From: an uncultured Muribaculaceae bacterium | Lineage (GTDB): Bacteria; Bacteroidota; Bacteroidia; Bacteroidales; Muribaculaceae | DNA: 64,000 nucleotides | NCBI GenBank assembly: GCA_910579105.1 | Contig: CAJTRT010000002.1 | Coordinates: 49,014-113,013, forward strand | Reading direction: 5' to 3' | Shown: one piece after another, positions 25,609 to 34,761 of the stretch | Numbering within the stretch: position 1 is the stretch's first letter | Layout: each line of letters opens with the position of its first letter | Notes under the pieces: generated by a model | Databases searched by the model: none | Seen by the model: only the letters and a program-made list of their open reading frames with translations | Told to the model about the DNA's origin: nothing | Program-made: the position numbers and the translations under genes

Positions 25609-27653
25609 CAGAAACTTATCGTGTAACTAAGGGAGGGGAGGAAACGGTATAGCGAGCTGACGTCGCGACGGTAGTATGTGCCTGTTTCCGTGTCGAGGGC
25701 GAAGGTGCTCAGCTCGACATTGGCGCGGCCGTAGGCGTTGACCACCGACAGCCCGACCTCGTGGCGGAGCGGGACGCGGCCGCGGGTGCGGAACCGGTAC
25801 GAGGCTCCCAGGTCGAGGCGGTGGTAAAGGGGGAGGCGCGCCGAGTTGCGCGGCCCGTACTCCATCATAAGCTGCTCGCCGATGAAATATATGGCTGTCA
25901 CGGGGGTGTACGGCCGACCCGAAGCGAGGTTGAACGCGGCGTTCAGAAGCCAGTGGCGCCCGACATTCCATGAAGCCGCGGCGCGGAAAGCGTGGCGCGT
26001 CTCGTTAGAGGCGGGGGACCAGCCCGGTTCCCCCGGCATACGCCTGCGCGTCAGGCAGTAGGAATATGACGCGGAGGCGCTGACAGGTCCGAACTCAACG
26101 CGTGCCGAAACGCTGCCGCCGATATTATGGCCGCGGGTGGGGCGTATATAATCCTCGGCCGCGTATCCGGCATTGAGGATGTCGAGCACCGCTCCGAGAT
26201 ATTCCGGCTGGCAGCGTATCGCTTTATAATACACGTCGGCACTGAGGAAGAGGCCGTCCAACGGGGTGGCGTTTCCCGCCACGGCGAACGTCAGGCACTC
26301 CTGCGGCGGCACCCTCCGGGAAGCCGCGATCTTGAAGTTCGACGACATGCCCAGGTCGGAAAACCCTACCTGGTGGAGGTACTGGTGGTAGCGCCCGGCG
26401 TGAAGCGTCAGCGCCCCGCGGCTCCAGCGGCGCGTGGCCGACAGGCGCGGGTCGGGATGGAAGCGCGCGAACCCCTTGGTGGCGAACACGTTCAGCGGCA
26501 GCCCGAAAGAGACGCGCCAACCGCGGGGAAGCGACCTGGCGACTTCCGCGTAGGCCGAGGCTTCAAACGACCCGGTGACACCCCGACGCACGCCCCCATC
26601 CTGTCCGAGGCCCGAAAGCTCGGCATACTGCGGCCTCACGCCGTAGGAGCGCAGCGAATAACCGGCGGCCAGAGACCATCCCGCGGGAAGACGCTGGAAG
26701 TCAAGGCTGCCGGCCGCTCCCAACTCGTCGACGGCGGTGGGCGCGGCAAGCGACACCTTGCCCATGAGCAGACCCAGCCGGTTGTGGAATGAGGTGAGAT
26801 AAATCCGGTGGGTCATTTCCACAGCGTCGCCCGACGAGGCCCATTCAAGCCCCGCCGCGAGGTTGTGCCAGCGCAGGGCGGTTGTCAGCGAATAGTTCCG
26901 GTCGGCATACTCGACATTGTCGGCGTTGTAATGCGCCGTAAGGCGCAGCCTGTCGCGGTCCGAGAGCCGGTAACGCGCCACCAGGTCGCAGTCGGCCAGG
27001 TTGTAGCTCGCCTGGGTGGAGCCGCTCCGCAGCAGCCCCGAATAGAGGGCGTCGATATAGCTGACGCGGCCCGAGACCTCGACTGACAGACGGCCGCCAA
27101 CCGGAAGCGCCACCCTGGCCGACGAGGCGAGCATCCCAAGGTTCGCCGTGGCCGAAAGGGTGTCGGCACCCCCTGACGCGAGATCCACCACCCCGCCGAG
27201 CGTCCCGGCCGCGTCGGCGCCCTTGATACTCTTGCGCAGGCGCGCCGAAGAGTACGTTTCCGGGGAAAACACCGAGAATATCCCGCCGAAATGATAAGGG
27301 AAATGAATCGGTATGCCGTTGAGGCGGAAAAGATTGTGGGAATAGTCCATCCCGTCGACCGACATGCCGGAAGCGTAGTCGCCGGCCGAGGCCACACCCG
27401 GCATACTCGCCGCGAAACGCAGCGGGTCGGCCTCGCCCAGGATCCTCGGAACGGCGCCCAGGGCCTCGCGGGAGAAGCTGGCCGTGCCGTCGGCCGCCAC
27501 GCGGACGCGGCCCCCTCCGCGGCTCTCGACCCTCACCTCGCCCAGGCGCAGCGTGTCGGATGCCGCGGTCTGCGAAGCGGCGCGGCCGCCCGGCAGCAGG
27601 AAAGCTGCGAGGGCGGCCGCGGTATATGCCTGTCGGAATCTCATCAACGACAA
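25608..27653 (-). CDS. TonB-dependent outer-membrane receptor
   Basis: A 681-residue TonB-dependent receptor. A signal peptide (to about SQTAAS) is followed by a short TonB-box-like LRLGEVRVES, a plug domain to about residue 165 (ADPLRFAASMPGV, SVDGMDYSHNLFRLNGIPI) and a long beta-barrel ending in a terminal Phe (SLSYTISF), the usual outer-membrane insertion signal. It lacks the carboxypeptidase-like N-terminal domain. The operon order is lipoprotein (27677), receptor, DUF4249. Substrate unknown; receptor/DUF4249 pairs are not clearly tied to polysaccharides. Confidence 0.87.
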   Translation of the reverse strand: MSLMRFRQAYTAAALAAFLLPGGRAASQTAASDTLRLGEVRVESRGGGRVRVAADGTASFSREALGAVPRILGEADPLRFAASMPGVASAGDYASGMSVDGMDYSHNLFRLNGIPIHFPYHFGGIFSVFSPETYSSARLRKSIKGADAAGTLGGVVDLASGGADTLSATANLGMLASSARVALPVGGRLSVEVSGRVSYIDALYSGLLRSGSTQASYNLADCDLVARYRLSDRDRLRLTAHYNADNVEYADRNYSLTTALRWHNLAAGLEWASSGDAVEMTHRIYLTSFHNRLGLLMGKVSLAAPTAVDELGAAGSLDFQRLPAGWSLAAGYSLRSYGVRPQYAELSGLGQDGGVRRGVTGSFEASAYAEVARSLPRGWRVSFGLPLNVFATKGFARFHPDPRLSATRRWSRGALTLHAGRYHQYLHQVGFSDLGMSSNFKIAASRRVPPQECLTFAVAGNATPLDGLFLSADVYYKAIRCQPEYLGAVLDILNAGYAAEDYIRPTRGHNIGGSVSARVEFGPVSASASYSYCLTRRRMPGEPGWSPASNETRHAFRAAASWNVGRHWLLNAAFNLASGRPYTPVTAIYFIGEQLMMEYGPRNSARLPLYHRLDLGASYRFRTRGRVPLRHEVGLSVVNAYGRANVELSTFALDTETGTYYRRDVSSLYRFLPSLSYTISF

Positions 27654-27676
27654 TCTGCCGGTTTCACGGCTTCCTT

Positions 27677-29092
27677 TCAGAAGAGGGCGTTAAAGAGGTT
27701 CTCGTAGCTCTGGAACACGTTGTCGAAGCGGTTCAGCAGGCCGGCGAAGTCGTTGACGTCGTAGTCGTAGAAGCTGTAACGAGTGCCGTCGGCGAACTCC
27801 ATCACGCCCTCCGGCTCCCAGCACCAGTAGGAATAGCCGTAGCCGTAATCCTCCTCATTGAGGTAAGGCTGCCATTTGAGCGTGGCGGTCGCGGCGTCAT
27901 TGCCCGCGATGTAGAGCTTGGCGGGAACCTCCGAGTTCAGCAGCGAGCAGGCGGCCTGGCAGTCCTTCTTGGCTTCCGACTGCGAGTCGTAGTCGTAGGA
28001 GTTGAAGCAGGTTTCGTCGAGCTCGAGCAGCTTGTGGGAGTCAGGGACGGCGGCTTTAACCATCACGCGGCCCAGGAGTTTCGCGTAGGCGCTCCCGTTC
28101 TGGAAGATGTTGGCGAACTTGCGTGGGTTGGCCTCGTAGTAGTACTCGGTGACTGTCTCATAGCCGTTGCCGGTCCAAGTCTCGTAAGTATCCTCCTCGC
28201 GGTCGAAAGCCTTCTCTATGGTTGACGAGGTCACCATCCCCTTGCCGTTGACCGTGGCCGAAGCGCTGACGATTTCCGTTCCGTCGACAAAGAGTTTCTC
28301 CGTGCTCTTGACCACTGAGTTGGTGGCCTTGGTGTCGGCCGCGGCGCGGACGTTGAGCGCCGTCACATCGGTGGCGAACGAAAGCTCGCTGCCGTCGGCC
28401 CAGTAGGTCGCCAGCGAACCGTTGACGAGCGTTGTCGAGCCCTCGGTAAGCGAGAAAGTCATCTCGCGGGGAATCTTCACCGCGTCAATCTCCCCTTCGG
28501 AAAGCTCTGCGGCGTCGAGGGTCCAGGCAGCCTTTCCGGGAACCACTTTCAGCTCGCAGCGTTTCCCGTTGCTCTGGAAGCGGATTATGATGTCGGAGCT
28601 GTCGCCAGCGCGGTAGAACACCCCGCGGCGGGTGTCGGGCTCGTAGACGCCGGTGAACATGCCGAGCTCGAGCACGTTCTGCGCCGAGGCGGCATAGCCG
28701 AGATACTCGCGCGAGGCGGCCGCGTCGCGGAATCCCTTGAACAGCCTGCCGAGGGCTTTCGAGCCGCGCCGCGGCGCGCCGTACTGCGACCCGCCAAGGT
28801 CGATGGTGTAGTCGCCGTAAGCGTCAACGAAATCAGCGGCCAATTCGAGAATAGGGCGCTGGTCGGCGGGACGGAACTTGTCCAGCACCAGCGATGCGGT
28901 CTGGCCGATATATTCCTTGGCTTCCTCCTCTGTAGTTATTTTCCGGGAATTCTCTTTCTCGGCGTCGGTCCATTCGGCCTTGGTGTCGGTCTTGCCCCCC
29001 TGGGGTTCCTCGTTCGAATCGCCGCACGAGGCGACAGAAAGCGCGAGCGCCGTGGCGGCGGCTCCGCCGATCAGAAACTTGATGTAGTTCAT
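27677..29092 (-). CDS. Surface lipoprotein of unknown function
   Basis: A 471-residue lipoprotein: signal peptide MNYIKFLIGG... with lipobox VASC (C23) and the acidic follower GDSNEE. No enzyme motif is recognised. An N-terminal helical region (TTEEEAKEYIGQTASLVLDKF) precedes beta-rich sequence and a Tyr/Asp-rich C-terminus (YDYDVNDFAGLLNRFDNVF). It starts the operon with the TonB receptor and DUF4249 genes 23 bp downstream, so it probably works at the same surface complex. The frame opens at 29155, but the ATG at 29092 gives a proper signal peptide and lies downstream of the promoter box at 29134-29141. Confidence 0.75.
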   Translation of the reverse strand: MNYIKFLIGGAAATALALSVASCGDSNEEPQGGKTDTKAEWTDAEKENSRKITTEEEAKEYIGQTASLVLDKFRPADQRPILELAADFVDAYGDYTIDLGGSQYGAPRRGSKALGRLFKGFRDAAASREYLGYAASAQNVLELGMFTGVYEPDTRRGVFYRAGDSSDIIIRFQSNGKRCELKVVPGKAAWTLDAAELSEGEIDAVKIPREMTFSLTEGSTTLVNGSLATYWADGSELSFATDVTALNVRAAADTKATNSVVKSTEKLFVDGTEIVSASATVNGKGMVTSSTIEKAFDREEDTYETWTGNGYETVTEYYYEANPRKFANIFQNGSAYAKLLGRVMVKAAVPDSHKLLELDETCFNSYDYDSQSEAKKDCQAACSLLNSEVPAKLYIAGNDAATATLKWQPYLNEEDYGYGYSYWCWEPEGVMEFADGTRYSFYDYDVNDFAGLLNRFDNVFQSYENLFNALF

Positions 29093-29133
29093 AAGCGATG
29101 ATTGTTGTGCGTGTGTGTTGTTTTTCTGTACCG

Positions 29134-29141
29134 CGAAGATA
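29134..29141 (-). promoter_or_regulatory. Promoter -7 box of lipoprotein/TonB/DUF4249 operon
   Basis: TATCTTCG on the minus strand, 41 nt before the ATG at 29092. The same box sequence occurs on the plus strand for the divergent pectate-lyase gene. Confidence 0.55.
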
Positions 29142-29200
29142 CGCGAAATTTCCAAATCCGCCGCGACTTTTCCGCGGAAATCAGAAATCGGGCGCTGGAT

Positions 29201-29231
29201 TTTGCGCGGTCGGGCGGAATCAGTATCTTCG
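29201..29231 (+). promoter_or_regulatory. Bacteroidetes-type promoter of pectate-lyase-like gene
   Basis: TTTG (29201-29204) and TATCTTCG (29224-29231) are 19 nt apart, 27 nt before the ATG at 29259. Confidence 0.7.
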
Positions 29232-29258
29232 CGGTCTGTAAAACGTTAGAATATACCT

Positions 29259-31013
29259 ATGAAGAAACTTGCTTTGATACTGGCCGCGGGCGCGGTTTCC
29301 GTCGCCGCCACGGCCCAGGAACAGGTTCCCGCCTTCCCCGGAGCCGAGGGGCACGGCCGCTACACCGAGGGTGGCCGCGGAGGAACCGTGAAAATCGTCA
29401 CCAACCTCAACGATTCGGGCTACGGCTCGCTCCGCGAGGCCGTAAAGGGGAACACGAAGAAAACCGTCGTGTTCAACATCGGCGGCGAGATAAACCTTGA
29501 ATCAGACCTCTCCATCGGCGCCAACACCACCATCGCGGGCCAGACGGCCCCAGCTCCCGGCATCACCCTGCGCCACTACACCGTGCAGCCCGGCGGCGAC
29601 AACATCGTGATACGCTTCATACGCGTGCGCCGCGGCCAGGAAAGGGACATCAACGACGGGGCCGACGCCATGTGGACCCGCAACCGCACCGGGCTGCTCA
29701 TCGACCACTGCTCCCTGAGCTGGTCGATCGACGAGGTGGCCTCCTTCTACGACAACAACAACTTCACGATGCAGTGGAGCAACATCACCGAGAGCCTCTG
29801 CAACGCCGGCCACGGCAAGGGAGCCCACGGCTACGGAGGCATCTGGGGCGGAAAGCTCGCGTCGTTCCACCACAACCTCATAGCCCATGTGAACAACCGC
29901 GGCCCGCGCTTCAACGGCGCCCGATACGAGTGGGCCGGATGGTCCCGCAACAAGCGCGCGCAGGAGCTGGGATGGCAGAACCATGTGCAGGCCGAGAACG
30001 TCGACTTCCGCAACTGCGTGCAGTACAACTCCAACGGCTCGTGCTACGGAGGCCCCGGCGGAGGCCAGATCAACATCGTCAACAACTACTACAAGCAGGG
30101 ACCCTCGGGCAACGGCAGCTGGAACCGCGTGACGACCGCGTCGGTATCCTCCTCCGGCAACAGCTCCGGCCACCCGAACATGTACGGCATGGCCTCGCGC
30201 TACTACATCTCAGGCAACACCGCCGCAACCAAGGAGGGGGAAGAAACGCCAAACCGCGACTGGGCAGGCGTATCCTACGACAGCGGAGTGAAGACCGTCG
30301 ACGGCGTTCGATGGACCCTTGACAACAACAATTACTACGGCGACGCCGTAGAGCACCGCGACCTCGACGGCGACGGCAAGCAGTGGGTGAGCATGCGCCT
30401 TGAAGCCCCCGCCCCCGCCGGGGAGGTGACGACCCACTCGGCCTCCGAGGCTTTTGAAAAGGTGCTGGCCCACAGCGGCGCGTCGCTCTACCGCGACGCC
30501 TGCGACACCCGCTATGCCGAGGAGGCACGAACAGGCACAGCCACATACCGCGGCTCGGTGATCAATAAGCCCGGCCTCATAGACGTGGTGGCCGACGTGG
30601 AATACGTTCCCCTCGAACGCTCCCGACGCCCCGACGACTGGGACACCGACCGCGACGGCATGCCCGACCACTGGGAGCTGGCCAACGGCCTCGACCCCCA
30701 GAATGCCGCCGACGGCAAGACCAAGACCCTCGACCCCCGCGGATGGTACACCAACCTCGAGGTCTACCTCAACTCCCTGGTGGAGCACATCGTCAGGGCG
30801 CAGAACGCCGACGCCGAGGAGGGCGTCGACGAATACTTTCCCTCCTCTGTCTCCGCGATCGACATCGCCGCGGCCGATGACCCCTACGAGGTAGTGGCCG
30901 TGGAATACTACTCCACCGACGGGCGCCGCCTGGCCAACCCCGCTCCCGGCGTCACCCTCCGCCGCTTCATCTTCGCCGACGGCCACACCGACACCGACAA
31001 GGTGATCCGCTGA
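29259..31013 (+). CDS. Pectate lyase-like secreted protein with calcium-binding and sorting C-terminus
   Basis: A 584-residue secreted protein. After a signal peptide (to about ATAQ20) comes a PL1-type right-handed beta-helix with PAFPGAEGHG, NLNDSGYGSLREAV, IRFIRVRRG and LLIDHCSLSWSIDE, all usual in Bacteroidetes pectate-lyase-like proteins; these cut polygalacturonate by beta-elimination. Near residues 458-475 a DTDRDGMPDHWE motif resembles a thrombospondin-type-3 calcium site. The last 40 residues (VVAVEYYSTDGRRL ... TDKVIR) closely match the tail of the next gene's product and look like a T9SS sorting module. No other pectin genes are nearby, so the substrate is uncertain. Confidence 0.85.
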   Translation: MKKLALILAAGAVSVAATAQEQVPAFPGAEGHGRYTEGGRGGTVKIVTNLNDSGYGSLREAVKGNTKKTVVFNIGGEINLESDLSIGANTTIAGQTAPAPGITLRHYTVQPGGDNIVIRFIRVRRGQERDINDGADAMWTRNRTGLLIDHCSLSWSIDEVASFYDNNNFTMQWSNITESLCNAGHGKGAHGYGGIWGGKLASFHHNLIAHVNNRGPRFNGARYEWAGWSRNKRAQELGWQNHVQAENVDFRNCVQYNSNGSCYGGPGGGQINIVNNYYKQGPSGNGSWNRVTTASVSSSGNSSGHPNMYGMASRYYISGNTAATKEGEETPNRDWAGVSYDSGVKTVDGVRWTLDNNNYYGDAVEHRDLDGDGKQWVSMRLEAPAPAGEVTTHSASEAFEKVLAHSGASLYRDACDTRYAEEARTGTATYRGSVINKPGLIDVVADVEYVPLERSRRPDDWDTDRDGMPDHWELANGLDPQNAADGKTKTLDPRGWYTNLEVYLNSLVEHIVRAQNADAEEGVDEYFPSSVSAIDIAAADDPYEVVAVEYYSTDGRRLANPAPGVTLRRFIFADGHTDTDKVIR

Positions 31014-31056
31014 GCCCGGCGCACGCCATCAGGCACCTACCCTAATATGACATACC

Positions 31057-31097
31057 AAAGCGTTAACGCGGCCCTCCCGGCTGCGTTAACGCTTTTT
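31057..31097 (+). terminator. Intrinsic terminator after pectate-lyase-like gene
   Basis: AAAGCGTTAACGC pairs with GCGTTAACGCTTT (13 bp, loop 13) and runs into TTTTT. Confidence 0.85.
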
Positions 31098-31139
31098 AAC
31101 AATAGGGGGGTAAAATAAGGACGGATATTCCTATCTTTG
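31095..31139 (+). promoter_or_regulatory. Poly-G promoter region, copy 1
   Basis: TTTAAC, AAT, a run of six G and TAAA precede TATCTTTG (31132-31139). The TTTAAC-to-box distance is 37 nt, exactly as at 53720-53764. No TTTG -33 box is present; the G-run occupies that place. Confidence 0.6.
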
Positions 31140-31169
31140 TGACAAAAACCAATAAATCACTGATTGACA

Positions 31170-34100
31170 ATGAGAAAATTCTACGCTTTGCTCGCAGCGG
31201 CGGTTACCGCTTTCGCCGCCGTCGCCATCACTGCGCCCTCGGCGACCCTGGCAGAGTTCCAGCCAAACCCGCCCGGGGCCATACAGCTATCAGACGGCGA
31301 CAATCTTGCGGCCGCAAGACTGACAAAAGCGCCCGCTCCCCTCACGGTAGCCCGGAAAGCCGCGGGAGAGGATACCCGGTGGGGCGAGTGGACGGAAGCC
31401 GGCCGAACTTCTTTCCCGGACGAGTTAATCACTTTCTGTGAAAGAATCAGTTCTAATGTGAACTCCGAATTTCCCGAATTCGAACAACCGTTCGCGGTAG
31501 ACCTCAGAACGTCACTGGACGACCCCGCCGTGGCGCAGCTCCGCTTCCGCGATGTGTTCAACAATGTCGACATAGTGTTCGACCTCGATCCGGAAAGCGG
31601 GACAATCGTATGCTCGGCGGCTCCGACGGGAATACCTATCAACGTAGGCTACCCGTCATATAACGACCAGTTCCTGTTCAACGCTAGAGGAATCTATTTC
31701 GCAGCGACCAAGCGCATAGTCCTCAACACCGTATTCTTCCTGGTGACAGGCGACGTGGGTTATTCTGCACCGGTACCGCAAACCCTCGTGATGGAGGGCG
31801 CTCCTGAGTTCCGCTTCTCGGTGCCAGAAAGCGCTTTCATTTCCAGCGAGGCGTTCGAGACCACCGTCACGGTAGACCGTTCGGAAATGGTGGCCTGGTA
31901 CCGCGTGGTGAACTTCGAGAACAGCATGACAGCCAAGGATCTCAACGAATACTACAAGCTCCAGCCAGACTATGCGGTCAACATCTACGCGGACTATACC
32001 GGCGACAGATTCAAAGTACAGCCGTTCGATGGTTTCAGCGCCATATATTCAAGTTATCTCGTGATTCCTTTCGGAGCCGACAACCACCCGCTGGGGGGAT
32101 ACGTCAGATGCGCGGTCTACCATAACCACGATTACCACCACGGCGTCATCGACTGGCGCTCACTCGGAACCGGCACTCTGAAAGAGAACCAGGCATACTG
32201 GGGATTCAGCGACGGAGCGGAACGCCCAAGCGAATACTCGCACTTCTCCAGCCAGGCGCAAATAGAAATCTCCGCCGACGGCACCATGATCTGCGTAAAG
32301 AATCCATTCGGCCCCTCCCATCCTGCCTATGGCTCGATGAACCGCAATACCGCGGCCGGGGATGAAGACTTCTATATGATATTCGACGTATCCGACCCAT
32401 CGCGCGTGTATGTCCCCGACGCACTGACAGGAATGTGCGATTCCGACGGGCACCAGCTCCGATACCACAATATCCCCGCCCGCATGATGTTCAACGAAGG
32501 TACTACCCAGGATTTCATCGACAACCGGGAACACAATCTGTGGGGCAAATACGCCGACAAACGCGTCATCATTCCCGTGAGCGCCATGGACGGATACGCA
32601 TATGGCGACTACGACATAGTTCTCGAGCTCCCCGGCTACATCGACTACGACATCACGGCGGCCGGAGAGTTCAGCGTCACCGACGGGACCTACCGCTTCC
32701 CGCTGACCTACGTCTCCCCCAACCTCGCGTCTGTCGATTACGCCCTGGTGCCCCAGGCGGTTTATGACCAGGATCGCAACTTTCCGGAGCGCCTTGCGAA
32801 GAGAATCGCCGAGCGCGACCCGGCGCTCACCGTCTACTCCGCGCCGACAAACGGTGCGGCAAGCCTCTCGGTCTCGATTCCCGACGAAGGAGTGCCATAC
32901 GGCAACAGCGTGTTTATCGCCACCGGCCGCGACGCCCAGGGTGGCTACCACCGCGCAGCCGTGGTAAAGGACATCGGCAAGGCGCGCCCGCTCGACCAGT
33001 GGCGGAAGGCCGGGTTCGTAAAAGTGAGCGACGACCTAATCGCCCCCATATTCGGTTCTTCGACCCCTAAGACATTTACGGTGGAGCTTCTCGAAAACCC
33101 CGATCTGAATGGCGTTTATCTGTTAGCCGATTACTATAAGAAGCTGATAGGCTGCTACGGATGGGAGGAGAAGGGATTCGACGCCGCTTCGGCAGACCCG
33201 CTCGTGCTCGACCTTCGCGGAGAATATCCCTACCTGACCCACGACCTTTCCGGTGGCATGTGTACCAGGGAGATGCGTATGGGCATAAATCTCCCTGCCA
33301 GTGAGACGCAGATATACCAGCCCCGTCTCATGAACGCCTACGACTACTATGACAGCACCGGCAACCTCGGCACAATCGTCCGCGACGGAGAGGGTTCGGT
33401 GCGCGCGGTAAGCTTCGCCGACGCGCTCGTCTGCGTGCTGTACAACGCCATAGACAACAGCCGGATCGGGATATGGCACGCCTACTACACCTGGATTGAC
33501 TTCACCTATGACGTCACGAAAGACCCGGACATCTTCGACAACTGGAAGCCCTACGGCAAGGTCAGCGTGACAGAGAACATCATCAGCGACATAGTGGCCC
33601 CTGGAAGCGAAGGAAGCTGCGAGGCATCTGTCTTCGCCCACCCGACTCTCGAAAACATCTACTGCGTCACAGAGATCTTCAACCGCATGCCCTGGAACGC
33701 CGGCGAGGATATGGAATTCAGCGGGAACGATGGTTATCCGTTCGTAATCAATGCCACCGACCCCTCGAAAGTGCATGTATCTCCCTATTATACCGGCGAA
33801 CGCAGCGGCATCACCTGGTTTACCGGGTGGACGCAAGGGGGCATAGCGCTGAATCTGTGCCTTATGGCCAACGCCATCGACGAGGGAGCCTTAGTGGGAG
33901 ACCACGACCCGAATGACTTCGTCGGCTCCTACGATGCCAGTGCCGGCGAATTCAACCTCGACAACTGTTTTATGGGCGCCCTCGGCTCAACCCTGCTCGA
34001 CATTCCCGCGGTACCCAAGTTCCGCGTGAAGTTCATCCCCGCGGCGGTCGATGAGGCCGGGGTGGCTGAGGCCGAAGTCGTCGCCGTGGAGTACTACTCC

Positions 34101-34202
34101 GTAGACGGGCGCCGCCTCTCCGCTCCCGCCGAAGGCTCGATGACGATACGCCGCCGCGTCTTCTCCGACGGCACCGCGGCAACCGACAAGCTGTTCCGCT
34201 GA
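31170..34202 (+). CDS. Large secreted protein of unknown function with sorting tail
   Basis: A 1010-residue protein not recognised. A signal peptide (MRKFYALLAAAVTAF..., cut near TAPSATLA) is followed by several beta-rich units in which related blocks recur, for example GYPSYNDQFLFN, VTEIFNRMPW and VYLLADYYKKL, suggesting repeated domains of about 150-200 residues. Ser/Thr, Asp and aromatics are frequent, and no catalytic motif is evident. The last 40 residues (VVAVEYYSVDGRRL ... TDKLFR) match the tail of the pectate-lyase-like protein upstream. ATG 31170 is chosen over a TTG at 31164. Its promoter shares an unusual poly-G layout with the frameshifted lipoprotein gene at 53.8 kb. Export to the surface is inferred. 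Confidence 0.75.
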   Translation: MRKFYALLAAAVTAFAAVAITAPSATLAEFQPNPPGAIQLSDGDNLAAARLTKAPAPLTVARKAAGEDTRWGEWTEAGRTSFPDELITFCERISSNVNSEFPEFEQPFAVDLRTSLDDPAVAQLRFRDVFNNVDIVFDLDPESGTIVCSAAPTGIPINVGYPSYNDQFLFNARGIYFAATKRIVLNTVFFLVTGDVGYSAPVPQTLVMEGAPEFRFSVPESAFISSEAFETTVTVDRSEMVAWYRVVNFENSMTAKDLNEYYKLQPDYAVNIYADYTGDRFKVQPFDGFSAIYSSYLVIPFGADNHPLGGYVRCAVYHNHDYHHGVIDWRSLGTGTLKENQAYWGFSDGAERPSEYSHFSSQAQIEISADGTMICVKNPFGPSHPAYGSMNRNTAAGDEDFYMIFDVSDPSRVYVPDALTGMCDSDGHQLRYHNIPARMMFNEGTTQDFIDNREHNLWGKYADKRVIIPVSAMDGYAYGDYDIVLELPGYIDYDITAAGEFSVTDGTYRFPLTYVSPNLASVDYALVPQAVYDQDRNFPERLAKRIAERDPALTVYSAPTNGAASLSVSIPDEGVPYGNSVFIATGRDAQGGYHRAAVVKDIGKARPLDQWRKAGFVKVSDDLIAPIFGSSTPKTFTVELLENPDLNGVYLLADYYKKLIGCYGWEEKGFDAASADPLVLDLRGEYPYLTHDLSGGMCTREMRMGINLPASETQIYQPRLMNAYDYYDSTGNLGTIVRDGEGSVRAVSFADALVCVLYNAIDNSRIGIWHAYYTWIDFTYDVTKDPDIFDNWKPYGKVSVTENIISDIVAPGSEGSCEASVFAHPTLENIYCVTEIFNRMPWNAGEDMEFSGNDGYPFVINATDPSKVHVSPYYTGERSGITWFTGWTQGGIALNLCLMANAIDEGALVGDHDPNDFVGSYDASAGEFNLDNCFMGALGSTLLDIPAVPKFRVKFIPAAVDEAGVAEAEVVAVEYYSVDGRRLSAPAEGSMTIRRRVFSDGTAATDKLFR

Positions 34203-34252
34203 CCCGCCCACATTCCCTGCAACCGACAGGGCATCCACTATAACGGATAAAA

Positions 34253-34294
34253 ACAGGCCGGAAGTTTCCACCATAACGGAAACTTCCGGCCTGT
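34253..34294 (+). terminator. Hairpin terminator after 31170 gene
   Basis: A 17-bp perfect inverted repeat (34253-34269 and 34278-34294; ACAGGCCGGAAGTTTCC arm) 50 bp after the stop. The T-run is weak. Confidence 0.7.
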
Positions 34295-34491
34295 CTGTGT
34301 TAGCGCGTCCCTACAATTGGATGAACGATACGCGGGCACTGATGGGACGATACGCGCGCCCCGATGAACAATACGGACTCCGTTATCGGGTCTATGGCGT
34401 TTTATGTTTTACAACATATTGGCGCAAAAGACTGAGTTTGTTCGCATTAACCTTTATTAACTGTGTTAAAGGGTGTTTTGGAACGCGGAAA

Positions 34492-34523
34492 ATTGTTTAG
34501 TTGGGGGATTTTCGATAAGTTTG
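34492..34523 (+). promoter_or_regulatory. Probable promoter of the susCDEF locus
   Basis: ATTG (34492-34495) and TAAGTTTG (34516-34523) are 20 nt apart. The leader to the susC ATG is unusually long. Confidence 0.55.
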
Positions 34524-34655
34524 CGGCTGATTCTAACAGACATAAGCATCATCAGGGAAGAAAGACCGCTCCGACCAGTACCATGAAAAGCGGCGATTCC
34601 TCCTTTCGCGACTTAGAGATTATCGATTAGAAAAAACTTTTAAATGCCACATATG

Positions 34656-34702
34656 TACGCGCCTGAGGCGCGTACCGCCGTGCGCCCCTGGGGGTACGGC
34701 GG
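34656..34702 (+). promoter_or_regulatory. Tandem hairpins in the susC leader
   Basis: TACGCGCC/GGCGCGTA (34656-34674, loop TGA) is followed directly by CCGCCGT/ACGGCGG with an inner CCCC/GGGG stem (34675-34702). They end 59 nt before the ATG and could control read-through, mRNA stability or translation. Confidence 0.6.
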
Positions 34703-34761
34703 CGAGGGCTGAAAGACTTACATCAACCGTGAACGCAACATCAAATTCAAACATCTCTTAA

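Larger units (their letters stand above)
34295..34761. other. Intergenic region before susC
   Basis: It holds a decayed fragment of the palindromic repeat (GCGCGTCCCTACAA, 34303-34316, with nearby CGATACGCG words), a promoter at about 34493-34523, and a leader of about 235 nt ending in two hairpins. No gene is seen. Confidence 0.6.
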
